Shown here piece by piece: positions 1 through 7,916 of a stretch of DNA of 64,000 bases. Made by a program: the position numbers and the translations under genes. The stretch's first letter is position 1; each line of letters begins with the position of its first letter. The stretch covers positions 3,744,001-3,808,000 of the forward strand of contig NZ_CP126170.1 in the NCBI RefSeq assembly GCF_033170385.1. Direction: 5' to 3'. The notes below the pieces were generated by a model. That model saw nothing but the letters and a program-made list of their open reading frames with translations. It made no database searches and was not told the DNA's origin. Source of the DNA: Xanthomonas rydalmerensis (GTDB lineage Bacteria > Pseudomonadota > Gammaproteobacteria > Xanthomonadales > Xanthomonadaceae).

Positions 1-15
1 TCCATCCATCACCTC

Positions 16-51
16 AAAAAGAGTCGGCCCGCCGCCTTGCGGCAACGGGCC
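16..51 (-). terminator. Intrinsic terminator after the small heat-shock gene
   Basis: Read on the minus strand, a GC-rich stem (GGCCCG pairing with CGGGCC, with an inner CCGC/GCGG stem and small bulge) is followed by GACTCTTTTT. It begins about 90 bases downstream of the heat-shock gene stop at 141 and is the only structured element in the first 140 bases, which hold no gene. Confidence 0.65.
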
Positions 52-140
52 GGTGGCATGCATTGCGCCATCGCCCGGCCATTCTACGGCCGGCCGCGAA
101 GGCGCGGCGTCGCGATGGCGACGCCGCTGCGAGCGGGCGC

Positions 141-608
141 TTACTGCACGATCGTGGCCCCGGTATCGACCTGGATGCGGCGCGGCGTGCTCGCCGGTCG
201 CTTGGGGATGCGCACTTCCAGCACGCCATGGTAGCCGGTGGCGGAAATGCCGTCCGGGTCGGCGCTGTCGGGCAGCGCGAAGCGGCGATGGAAGCTGCCG
301 TAGCGGCGCTCGATGCGCGAGAAGCGCTCGGTATCGGCGGCCGATTCGCTCTTGCGCTCGCCCTTGATCGAGAGGATGCCCTTGTCCATCGACACCTCGA
401 TCTCCGACGGATCGATGCCCGGCAGGTCGGCGTACAACACGAAGCGCTCCGGCTCCTCCTTGATGTCCACGCGCGGCACCCACTGCGCGGTGACGACGGC
501 CGATTCGTCGGTGCCGCCGTTGGGGTCGAAGAAGCGGTCGAACACCTGCTTGATCTCGTTCTGGAATGCGGCCTGGGCCGGCCACTGGCGATAACGGACG
601 ATGCTCAT
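141..608 (-). CDS. Small heat-shock protein, Hsp20 family
   Basis: The 155-aa product is an alpha-crystallin-type ATP-independent holdase expected to bind unfolding cytoplasmic proteins. The crystallin domain covers roughly residues 45-145: it starts at VPRVDIKEEPERFVLYADLPG, contains the SIKGER segment, and ends with the GVLEVRIPK strand that carries the conserved A/G-x-L signature. The N-terminal arm (about 45 residues) and the short tail are typical in length. The ATG at 608 is preceded by CAGGAGACC, a good ribosome-binding site. It is transcribed divergently from the peroxiredoxin gene; the shared 169-base interval holds both promoters but no clear heat-shock promoter or RNA thermometer could be picked out by eye. 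Confidence 0.93.
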   Translation of the reverse strand: MSIVRYRQWPAQAAFQNEIKQVFDRFFDPNGGTDESAVVTAQWVPRVDIKEEPERFVLYADLPGIDPSEIEVSMDKGILSIKGERKSESAADTERFSRIERRYGSFHRRFALPDSADPDGISATGYHGVLEVRIPKRPASTPRRIQVDTGATIVQ

Positions 609-777
609 CGTGGTCTCCTGAAACGTGAATGAGGTACACCCCGGAGGGGACGGTTCGCGGCGGCGGGACCGGCCCGCCGTCCATGCCCGTCAGATAGGCC
701 TGCCGCCGCGCTTTTCAAGGCGTTGACGCCACCTTCCCATTTCCGTTTCTAGACTCGGTTCATCCAAGGAGCCCGAC

Positions 778-1260
778 ATGCCCATCCAGATCGGCGAACG
801 TATTCCCGAAGTGGTGCTGCAGCACATCCGCGACGGCGTGGAAGCCGTGGACACGCGCAGCCTGTTCGACGGCCGTCGCGTGCTCTTGTTCGCGGTGCCC
901 GGCGCCTTCACCCCGACCTGTTCGGAGAAGCACCTGCCCGGCTATGTGGAGCACTTCGAGGAGTTCCGCAAGCGCGGCATCGAGGTGTACTGCATGGCAG
1001 TCAACGACCCGTTCGTGATGCAGGCCTGGGGCAAGAGCCAGCTGGTGCCGGACGGCCTGCAGATGCTGTCCGACGGCAATGGCGACTTCGCCAAGGCACT
1101 GGGTCTGGAACTCGACGCCAGCAGCTACGGCATGGGCGTGCGGGCGCGCCGCTTCGCGCTATACGCCGACGACGGCGTGGTACGTGCGTTGTTCGTCGAG
1201 GCGCCGGGCGAATTCAAGGTCTCCGCCGCCGACTACGTGCTGCAGCATCTTCCCGACTGA
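778..1260 (+). CDS. Peroxiredoxin, Prx5-like (AhpC/TSA/redoxin)
   Basis: The 160-aa protein should reduce hydrogen peroxide and organic hydroperoxides with thiol donors in the cytoplasm. The peroxidatic site is PGAFTPTCSEKHLPGY with Cys48, the P-x-x-x-T-x-x-C signature of the Prx5 class; a second Cys is at about 72 (EVYCMAVND). It has the usual length for a single-domain Prx5 without a fused glutaredoxin. AAGGAG at 766-771 sits six bases before the ATG, which fixes the start. The ferritin-like gene follows after 31 bases on the same strand, so peroxide removal and iron storage look co-transcribed, a combination that limits Fenton chemistry. Confidence 0.93.
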   Translation: MPIQIGERIPEVVLQHIRDGVEAVDTRSLFDGRRVLLFAVPGAFTPTCSEKHLPGYVEHFEEFRKRGIEVYCMAVNDPFVMQAWGKSQLVPDGLQMLSDGNGDFAKALGLELDASSYGMGVRARRFALYADDGVVRALFVEAPGEFKVSAADYVLQHLPD

Positions 1261-1291
1261 TCCCCTCACCCACCACAGGAAACGGCCAGCC

Positions 1292-1876
1292 ATGTCCAAC
1301 AAGCCAGCCACCCCGAACACCGACGCCAAGCCGCTGCAGCACACCGCCGGCCTCACCGACACCGCCACCCTGCGCGCCAACGCCCGCCAGAGCATCGAGG
1401 ACGGCGCGATCACCAAGAGCTACAGCGCCGACCGCGAGGCGGTGATCAAGATGCTCAACGACGCGCTCGCCACCGAGTACGTGTGCGTGCTGCGCTACTA
1501 CCGCCACTACTTCATGGCCGCCGGCATGCTCGCCGACGCGGTCAAGTCCGAGTTCCTGGAGCACGCGCAGCAGGAACAGGCGCACGCGCACAAGCTCGCC
1601 GAGCGCATCGTGCAGCTGGGCGGCGAGCCGGACCTCAACCCGGACACGCTGACCGCGCGCTCGCACGCCGAGTACAAGGAAGGCGAGGACCTGCGCGACA
1701 TGGTCAAGGAAAACCTGATCGCCGAGCGCATCGCCATCGACAGCTACCGCGAGATGATCAACTTCGTCGGCGACAAGGACACCACCACCAAGCGCATCCT
1801 GGAAGAGATCCTGGCCCAGGAAGAAGAGCACGCCGACGAGTTCTCGGACATGCTGGAAGGCTGGATCGGCAAGTAA
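1292..1876 (+). CDS. Ferritin-like / bacterioferritin-type diiron protein
   Basis: The 194-aa protein is a four-helix ferritin-like protein, probably an iron-storage or DNA-protection protein. After a polar N-terminal extension of about 45 residues, helices carry the expected metal ligands: NDALATEYVC (Glu), EFLEHAQQEQAHAH (E-x-x-H type pair), ENLIAERIAIDSY and EEILAQEEEHADE. The frame stays open upstream into the peroxiredoxin gene, but the ATG at 1292 preceded by CACAGGAAAC is the sensible start. Downstream a hairpin followed by six T residues closes the two-gene unit. The exact subfamily (bacterioferritin or Dps-like) is uncertain; a heme-binding Met was not assigned. Confidence 0.88.
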   Translation: MSNKPATPNTDAKPLQHTAGLTDTATLRANARQSIEDGAITKSYSADREAVIKMLNDALATEYVCVLRYYRHYFMAAGMLADAVKSEFLEHAQQEQAHAHKLAERIVQLGGEPDLNPDTLTARSHAEYKEGEDLRDMVKENLIAERIAIDSYREMINFVGDKDTTTKRILEEILAQEEEHADEFSDMLEGWIGK

Positions 1877-1901
1877 GCCGGCTCAGGCTTTATGCTCTCT
1901 C

Positions 1902-1974
1902 GTAGGAGCGGCTTCAGCCGCGACAGGCGTTCCCGATGGATTCTGTTGCGGCTGCAGCCGCTCCTACGTTTTTT
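1902..1974 (+). terminator. Palindromic intergenic repeat acting as terminator
   Basis: This is a copy of the GTAGGAGCGGCTTCAGCC repeat: inverted arms at 1902-1924 and about 1945-1967, slightly mismatched, with a T6 run at 1969-1974. Because the T run lies directly after the stem on the plus strand, the repeat can serve as the Rho-independent terminator of the peroxiredoxin/ferritin unit. Related copies lie at 23102-23167, 26886-26908 (one arm) and 56696-56761 (diverged). Confidence 0.7.
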
Positions 1975-1989
1975 CTCTTCGCGATACAC

Positions 1990-2440
1990 AAATCTCAAGC
2001 GAAAGCAAAGGCTTTCGCCCTTACGGGCGAGTTACTTTTCTTTGCTAGCGCAAAGAAAAGGTAACCAAAAGAAAGCGCGCCCTGCCTTCGCGCCCTCCGC
2101 GCTGACGCGCTCCGGGTCCGCGTCCATCCCGGGGATCCGCGGAAGGGGCTTGGCTGCTTCGCAGCCAAGTCCGGGGCAGTCGCCTCACGGCGCCAGCCCG
2201 CCCGCCGGGGCGAAGCAGTGCTTCGCCTTTTCCGGCGAGCCCTGCCCTGCCGCGGACGGCGCACATCCATGTGCGCCGCCCTTCGGGTGTTTCCCCGCGA
2301 TGGCCGCCGCTTCGGAAGGGAACCCGGCAAGTCAAAAGCAAGAGCGACAGCAGCAGCCAAAGCCAAAGCCAAGCGACCGCCCCCACAGGGACTCGCGGTT
2401 ATCGGTGTCCGGGAGCGATGTGGGAGGGACTTCAGTCCCT
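1990..2440. repeat. Complex intergenic repeat region with strong hairpins
   Basis: This gene-free stretch holds nested palindromes. TTTCGCCCTTACGGGCGA lies near 2014-2031. A large stem runs from TTACTTTTCTTTGC (2032-2045) to its complement at 2050-2064 with a 4-base loop. A GTGGGAGGGACTTCAGTCCC palindrome is at 2420-2439. Open frames across it have the arginine-rich composition of GC-rich noncoding DNA and no recognisable domain. The TTTTCTTTG stem resembles a dispersed element I associate with Xanthomonadaceae intergenic regions (from memory, not searched). It lies between the convergent ferritin and pbpC genes and probably ends transcription from both sides. Confidence 0.55.
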
Positions 2441-2526
2441 AGTGCTTCCGAGGTCAGATCGTCCGCCTACTCTGGTCGTCGTGGTTGCATGACTGTTGGC
2501 TTCTACGAGCGCGCACCACCCGATGC

Positions 2527-4920
2527 TCAGCGCAACACGCGGAACCGGACCTGGGTCCAGGCGCCGTTGCTGGCCAGCGCGGTCAGGGTGTGGTCGCCGG
2601 CATCGGCGAAGTCGCGCTGGAAGGTGCGTGCGCCCTCGGTGCGGGCGATCCAGCGGCCGTCCAGCAGCCAGTCCACCGGCATGCTCGTGCCCAGCGCGCG
2701 CACCTGCAGACGCACCGTGGCGCTGCCCGGCGCACGCGCCAAGGTGGCGCGGTCGTTGAGGCCTTCGATGCGCAGCACGTCGCTGCGGCCGCGGCCGTCG
2801 TCGCGGCAGTCCGGCGCCAGCGCCGGCAGTTGCCCGGCCTGGCGCTCGCTGGCGTGCAGCCACGGCGTCAGCAGCGCCGGCCAGTGCGCCAGGTCGCGGG
2901 TGACCGTCTCGTGCGGCTGCGCGCAGTCCGGCGACAGGCGCAGGCCGCTGTGCGCGTCCACCTGCACGGTCTCGCGGCCGGCGCTCCACAGCCGTGCATC
3001 GCGCTCGGCGAAGGTCGGCGGCACCGCGCCGTCCAGCGCGTAGGCAGAGAAACGGCGCTGGCACAGCGCCGGCGGCGTCTGCTCGGCGGCGATGCCCAGC
3101 GGCCAGCACACGTCCACCTGCTGCACGTTGGCGGGCATCGGCCGCGCTGCGGTGTCGCCACGCAGGCGTGGCAGGCTGTCGATCGTCTCGAACATCAGCG
3201 GCAAGGCGGTCACCGCGCCGTACTGGCCGGGCAGCGGTGTGCCGTCGGGGCGGCCCACCCACACGCCGACGGTGTAGCGGCGGGTACTGCCGATCGCCCA
3301 GGCGTCGCGGTAGCCGTAGCTGGTGCCGGTCTTCCAGGCTACGCGCGGGCGCGTGCCGACGTCGAAGGTGCCGATGCCGTAGCCGGGACGCGGATTGGCC
3401 TCAAGCATCTCGCGTACGATCCAGGCCGCGCCGGGCGACATCAGCCGCCGCTCGATGCGCTTGTCGGACGCGCTGTAGCGCACGTGGCCGGCGATGCCGT
3501 CGCGGTTGAGCGCGGCGAAGGCGCCGACCAGTTCCTCCAGTTTCGCACCGGTGCCGCCGAGGATCAGCGCCAGGTTGGGCGTGCTGCCGCGTGGGAACTT
3601 CAGGCCGATGCCGGCGTTGCTCAACCGCGCGGCGAAGCGCGCCGGCCCGACCCGGTCGAGCAGGTCCACCGCCGGCACGTTGAGCGACAGGCGCAGGGCG
3701 CTGGCGGCGCCGATCGGGCCGTTGAAGGCTTCGTCGAAATTGCCAGGGCGGTAGTCGCCGAAACTCTGCGGCACGTCGACCAGCAGGCTTTCGGAATGGA
3801 TCAGGCCGTCGTCCAGGGCCATGCCGTACAGGAACGGCTTGAGCGTGGAGCCGGGCGAGCGCCACGCCTGCACCATGTCCACGTCGCCGAGCCGGCGGCG
3901 GTCGCCGAACTGCACCGAGCCGATGTAGGCGCGCGCCTGCAGGTCTTGGTTGTCCACCACCAGCAAGGCGGCGGAGGTGCGCTCGGGCAGTTGCGAGAAG
4001 TAGGCGCTGACCCGGTCTTCGAGGGTGCGCTGCAGGTCGGCGTCGAGGGTGGAGACGATGTGCGCGGCGTGCGGGTGTTGCTGGCGCAGGCGTTCGGCCA
4101 GCAGCGCGGCGTGCAGCGGCGTCTGCAGCGAGCGCGCCACCACCGGTTCGATGCGCGCATCGTCGACCTGCGCGCGCGGCCACACGCGCAGCGCGACCAT
4201 GCGTTCGAGCACCTTGTCGCGCGCCACGCGCGCCGCTTCCGGATGCCGGTCCGGACGCAGCCGGCTCGGCGCCTGCGGCAGCACCGCCAACAGCGCTGCC
4301 TCGGCCTGCGACAGGCGCGCGGCCGGTTTGCCCAGGTAGGCCCAGCTCGCCGCGTCCACGCCTTCGATCGTGCCACCGTAGGGCGCGCGCTCCAGGTACA
4401 GCTGCAGGATCTGCCGCTTGCTCAGGTGCGCTTCCAACTGCAGCGCACGCAGCGCCTGCTGCGCCTTGCCCCAGGGCGTGCGCGTGCTGACCTCGGGCGG
4501 CATCAGGATGCGCGCCACCTGCATGGTCAGGGTGGAGCCGCCGGAGACGATGTGACGCGAGAACAGCCACTGCTTGGCCGCACGCAGCAGCGCCCAGGGA
4601 TTGATCCCGGGGTGGACCCAGAACCAGCGGTCTTCGTAGTTCAGCAGCGCCTGCAGGTACAGCGGCGAGACGCTGTCCGGCGTGGCCGGATAGCGCCAGA
4701 CGCCATTGCCATCGGCGAAGGCGCGCAGCGGGGTGCCGTCGGCCGCCACCACCAGGGTCGAGGTGTCGCGCGACTTCGGCAGCGGCAGCGGGAACGCGAG
4801 ATCCAGCAACAGCAAGGTCGACAGCAGCGCCACCGTTCCCCAGCGCAGCCACGGCAGCAGGCGCGTCCAGCGCCAGGGGCGCCGCGCGGCGTGCGGAGCG
4901 GCGGTGTCGTCCAGTGGCAT
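2527..4920 (-). CDS. pbpC: Penicillin-binding protein 1C
   Basis: This 797-aa bifunctional peptidoglycan synthase has a short cytoplasmic tail, one membrane helix at about 20-40 (LLSTLLLLDLAFPLPL), a GT51 glycosyltransferase domain and a penicillin-binding transpeptidase domain. GT51 motifs are EDRWFWVHPG, GGSTLTMQ and LYLERAPYGG. The transpeptidase carries SPGSTLKPF (S-x-x-K), SLNVP (S-x-N) and KTGTSYG (KTG). The last about 100 residues form the PbpC C-terminal domain. An upstream in-frame start at 5031 would add 37 Arg/Pro-rich residues; the ATG at 4920 is preferred. PbpC genes commonly neighbour a bacterial alpha-2-macroglobulin gene, which here lies 13 kb away on the same strand. Confidence 0.95.
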   Translation of the reverse strand: MPLDDTAAPHAARRPWRWTRLLPWLRWGTVALLSTLLLLDLAFPLPLPKSRDTSTLVVAADGTPLRAFADGNGVWRYPATPDSVSPLYLQALLNYEDRWFWVHPGINPWALLRAAKQWLFSRHIVSGGSTLTMQVARILMPPEVSTRTPWGKAQQALRALQLEAHLSKRQILQLYLERAPYGGTIEGVDAASWAYLGKPAARLSQAEAALLAVLPQAPSRLRPDRHPEAARVARDKVLERMVALRVWPRAQVDDARIEPVVARSLQTPLHAALLAERLRQQHPHAAHIVSTLDADLQRTLEDRVSAYFSQLPERTSAALLVVDNQDLQARAYIGSVQFGDRRRLGDVDMVQAWRSPGSTLKPFLYGMALDDGLIHSESLLVDVPQSFGDYRPGNFDEAFNGPIGAASALRLSLNVPAVDLLDRVGPARFAARLSNAGIGLKFPRGSTPNLALILGGTGAKLEELVGAFAALNRDGIAGHVRYSASDKRIERRLMSPGAAWIVREMLEANPRPGYGIGTFDVGTRPRVAWKTGTSYGYRDAWAIGSTRRYTVGVWVGRPDGTPLPGQYGAVTALPLMFETIDSLPRLRGDTAARPMPANVQQVDVCWPLGIAAEQTPPALCQRRFSAYALDGAVPPTFAERDARLWSAGRETVQVDAHSGLRLSPDCAQPHETVTRDLAHWPALLTPWLHASERQAGQLPALAPDCRDDGRGRSDVLRIEGLNDRATLARAPGSATVRLQVRALGTSMPVDWLLDGRWIARTEGARTFQRDFADAGDHTLTALASNGAWTQVRFRVLR

Positions 4921-5040
4921 GCGTGCTCCCGATGGAAGCGGCCATTTTGCCTGTTGCGGCGGCGAGGCGGGAGTGGGAATGCTCCTGCGCGTGCGACGTC
5001 GTCGGCGATGCGCGGCTCGGAACACCGCCAACAGTTCGCG

Positions 5041-5074
5041 GTTGCCGCGACGCGATTGGACGCGCCGCTCCTAC
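5041..5074. repeat. Degenerate copy of the GTAGGAGCGGC palindromic repeat
   Basis: The sequence ends in CGCCGCTCCTAC and its left side retains GCCGCGAC, the outline of the repeat seen intact at 23102-23167, but the arms no longer pair well. It lies in the 231-base gap between pbpC and the histidine kinase, which has no other recognisable feature. Confidence 0.35.
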
Positions 5075-5151
5075 AACGGCATTGAGGCTCCTGGAGACGC
5101 TCAATGCCAGCACGTAGTGCACAGGCTAGATCCCGCCGAACGCCCCCCACC

Positions 5152-6453
5152 CTACGCCAGTGGCAGCCGCAGCGTCGCCACGCTGCCGGGCGCATCCGTG
5201 CGCGCCTCCAGGCTCAGGCTGCCGCCCTGCGCCTCCACGATCTGCCGCGACAGCACCAGGCCGATCCCCGAGCCACCGGGCTTGGTGGTAAAGAACGGCA
5301 CGAACAGGTTGTCGCTGGGCGGCAAGCCGGCGCCGCCGTCGAGCACCTCGATCAGCACACTGGCGCCGTCGCCGCGCGCGCGCAGCGTCACCGGCGCGCT
5401 GCCGCCGGCTTCCAGCGCGTTGCGCAGCAGGTTGATCAGCACCTGCTCGAGCTGGTCGGCATCGGCGCGCGCGTGCAGCGCCGGTGCGATCGCGAGCTGC
5501 ACCCGGGCGTCGTCCAGCAGTCGCTGCACGCGCGCGCACAGCGGCGCCAGCGCCACCGGCACCGGGACCGGCGCGGGCAGCCTGGCCAGCCGGGCGTAGC
5601 CGCCCAGGAAACGCTGCAGGGCGGCGCTGCGCTGTTCGATCACACCCAGGCCGTTGTGCAGATCGGCCTGCAATTCGGCGTCGAGCGCCTGCGGCGCGGC
5701 CGCCAGCAGCCGCGCGAGGGTGTCGGCGATCGAGGCGATCGGCGCCAGCGAATTGTTGATCTCGTGGCTGAGCACGCGCAGCAGGCGGCGGAAGGCTTGC
5801 GCCTCCTCCTCGCGCAGCGCGCGCTCCATCGGCTGCACCAGCAACAGGCGCCCGGCCTGGCTGCGACTGCGCAAGGCGGCGTGGCCGATCTGCCAGCGCC
5901 CCTGCTGCCGAGGAAACGCATGCGCCTGGATGCTGCCCGACGGCACGTCGAACAGGCCGGCCAGTCCCAGCGCCTGCGCGGATTGCCCGATCGCCTGCTG
6001 GGCGGCGACACCCAGCAAACGCTCGCCGGCCGGGTTGACCAGGCGCAAGCGCTGATCCTGTTCGAAGGCGAACACTGCCCCGTCCAGTGCCGCCAGGGTC
6101 TTGCTCAGCAGTTGCAGGCTTTCGTGCGAATCGCGCTGTTCGTCCTGCAGGCGTTGCGCCAGGGCGTTGAACCGTGCCAGCAGGCCGTCGGCATCGCGCG
6201 CGTCCTGCGCGGCACGCACGCTGTAGTCGCCCTCGCGCAGCGCGTCCAGCAGGCCGCCGAGGGTACGCAGGCGTTGCCCGGCATCGCGCTGCTGCCGGCG
6301 CCACAGCGCCGCGGTCAGCAGCAGCACGCACAGCAGCAAGAGCACCGCCTCGGGCAGCCGCGGCGCGCCAGCGGCAAGCACGAGGAGCAAGGCCAGCAAG
6401 GCCGGCGCCGCCAGCCACAGCGGCCGCCAACGCTGCCGCTCAGCCGCCGTCAT
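5152..6453 (-). CDS. Sensor histidine kinase, NtrY/NtrB type
   Basis: The 433-aa inner-membrane kinase has two N-terminal helices (about 12-32 and 36-52) with almost no periplasmic loop, a HAMP-like linker, and a PAS-like region (about 115-205, FAFEQDQRLRLVNPAGERLLG). The HisKA box VLSHEINNSLAPIASI puts the phosphorylated His at residue 230. The ATPase domain carries INLLRNALEAG (N box), DGGAGLP (G1), FFTTKPGGSGIGL (F/G2). The tiny extracytoplasmic part suggests that it senses a membrane or cytoplasmic cue. The start at 6453 overlaps the end of the response-regulator gene by 14 bases, so the two are translated together. The phosphoacceptor environment HEINN is typical of NtrB/NtrY kinases paired with NtrC-type regulators. 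Confidence 0.9.
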   Translation of the reverse strand: MTAAERQRWRPLWLAAPALLALLLVLAAGAPRLPEAVLLLLCVLLLTAALWRRQQRDAGQRLRTLGGLLDALREGDYSVRAAQDARDADGLLARFNALAQRLQDEQRDSHESLQLLSKTLAALDGAVFAFEQDQRLRLVNPAGERLLGVAAQQAIGQSAQALGLAGLFDVPSGSIQAHAFPRQQGRWQIGHAALRSRSQAGRLLLVQPMERALREEEAQAFRRLLRVLSHEINNSLAPIASIADTLARLLAAAPQALDAELQADLHNGLGVIEQRSAALQRFLGGYARLARLPAPVPVPVALAPLCARVQRLLDDARVQLAIAPALHARADADQLEQVLINLLRNALEAGGSAPVTLRARGDGASVLIEVLDGGAGLPPSDNLFVPFFTTKPGGSGIGLVLSRQIVEAQGGSLSLEARTDAPGSVATLRLPLA

Positions 6454-7834
6454 CGCTGCGCAGGCCGTGCTTGCCCAGGCGCCGGTACAGGCTCTGCCGG
6501 GTGATGCCAAGCTGGTCGGCGGTGCGCTGCAGGTTGCCCTGCTGCTGCGCCAGCGCCTGCTTCAGCAGCAGCGCCTCGGCTTCTTCCAGGGTCAGCTGTG
6601 TCGACAGCGCGGGCGCAACGCTCGCCGCCGGCTGCAGGCGCAGGTCGTCGCTGCCCAGGATGCTGCCGTCGGCCAGCAGCGCCGCACGCTCCATCGCGTG
6701 CGCCAGCTCGCGCACGTTGCCGGGCCAGGCGTAGCCCAGCAGCGCGCGCTCGGCATCGCGCGCCAGCGTCGGCAGCGGCCGCCGATACCGCGTGCAGGCG
6801 GCAGCCAGGTAATGCCGCGCCAGCGGCAGGATGTCGGCGCCGCGTTCACGCAGCGGTGGCACCCGCACCTGGAAGGTGTTGAGCCGGTACAGCAGATCCT
6901 GGCGGAAGCGGCCGGCCGCCACTTCCGCCTCCAGGTCGGCATTGGTCGCGGCGACGATGCGCACGTCGACCCGCTGCGTGCGCGAGGAGCCGAGCCGCTC
7001 GAACTCGCCATCCTCGATCGCGCGCAGCAACTTGGGTTGCTGCTGCAGCGGCAGGTTGCCGATCTCGTCCAGGAACAGGGTGCCGCCATCGGCCAGTTCG
7101 AAGCGGCCGGCACGGTCCTGGCGCGCGTCGGTGTAGGCGCCGCGCACGTGGCCGAACAGTTCGGCCTCGAACAGGGTCGGCGCCAGCCCGCCGATGTTGA
7201 CCTTGACGAAGGCCTGCGCGCGACGCGGCGACCACTGGTGCAGCAACTGCGCCAGCAGGCTCTTGCCGGTGCCGTTCTCGCCCAGCAATAACACGTTAGC
7301 GCCGCTGCCGGCGATGCGCAGCAGATCCCCGACCAGCCGCTGCATCGGTGCCGATTCGGCGACGAAATCGGCCGCGCCCTCCTGCAGCAACAGCGCCTGC
7401 GCCTCGCCGAGCCGCTGCGCGGTGCGCCGGCTACGATCCAGCGCGATGCGGCTGTCCAGCACCGCCAGCACCCGTGCGTTCTGCCAGGGCTTCTCGATGA
7501 AATCGACGGCACCCTCGCGCATCGCCGCCACCGCCACTTCGATGCTGGCCCAGGCGGTCATCGCGATCACCGGCAGCCCCGGCCATTGCGCGGCGATCTG
7601 CGCGATCAAGGCCAGGCCTTCGGCGCCGGAAGTGGTGTCGCGGGCGTAGTTCATGTCCACCAGCACCGCGGCGAATTCGTCGCCACGCAGGCAGGCCAGC
7701 GCCAGTTCCGGCGATTCGGCGCCGACCATGCCGTAGCCGGCGCTCTTGAGCAGCATGCGCAGGGCTTCGCGCACGTCGGCCTGGTCGTCGACGACGAGGA
7801 TGCGCGGCAAGGGCGGTGTGCGGGCGTCGTTCAT
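6440..7834 (-). CDS. NtrC-family sigma-54 response regulator
   Basis: The 464-aa regulator has a receiver domain (residues 8-125, acceptor Asp60 in AVLVDMNY, conserved MTAW and KPW), a sigma-54 AAA+ domain (about 160-390) and a Fis-type DNA-binding helix-turn-helix at the C terminus ([20 protein letters not shown]). Walker A is GENGTGKS at 185-192 and Walker B contains LFLDEIGN. The loop that contacts sigma-54, normally GAFTGA, reads GAYTDA at 232-237. The ATG at 7834 was chosen because the receiver domain begins right after it; upstream in-frame sequence is arginine-rich and unlike protein. It lies between the ABC permease and its kinase and probably controls the exporter operon. Confidence 0.93.
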   Translation of the reverse strand: MNDARTPPLPRILVVDDQADVREALRMLLKSAGYGMVGAESPELALACLRGDEFAAVLVDMNYARDTTSGAEGLALIAQIAAQWPGLPVIAMTAWASIEVAVAAMREGAVDFIEKPWQNARVLAVLDSRIALDRSRRTAQRLGEAQALLLQEGAADFVAESAPMQRLVGDLLRIAGSGANVLLLGENGTGKSLLAQLLHQWSPRRAQAFVKVNIGGLAPTLFEAELFGHVRGAYTDARQDRAGRFELADGGTLFLDEIGNLPLQQQPKLLRAIEDGEFERLGSSRTQRVDVRIVAATNADLEAEVAAGRFRQDLLYRLNTFQVRVPPLRERGADILPLARHYLAAACTRYRRPLPTLARDAERALLGYAWPGNVRELAHAMERAALLADGSILGSDDLRLQPAASVAPALSTQLTLEEAEALLLKQALAQQQGNLQRTADQLGITRQSLYRRLGKHGLRSDDGG

Positions 7835-7916
7835 GGCGCAGAGTCTAGCGGCCGGGCGCGGTGGGCAGGCGCCACGGCCGCCGCCGTGGCATACCCGCAT
7901 CGAGAGGCGAAGCGGA

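Noticed and set aside
723..755. TTGACG / TAGACT as promoter of the peroxiredoxin gene
   Set aside because: The spacer would be 21 bases, too long for a sigma-70 promoter, so I did not call it.
1892..3043. Open frame of 383 codons across the repeat region and pbpC end
   Set aside because: Built from palindromic repeats and the antisense of pbpC; likely the kind of repeat that is often mis-annotated as a hypothetical protein.
2485..5085. Long plus-strand open frame of 866 codons opposite pbpC
   Set aside because: It is antisense to a well-defined penicillin-binding protein, and its product is Arg/Ala/Gln-rich without any domain, as GC-rich codon bias produces.
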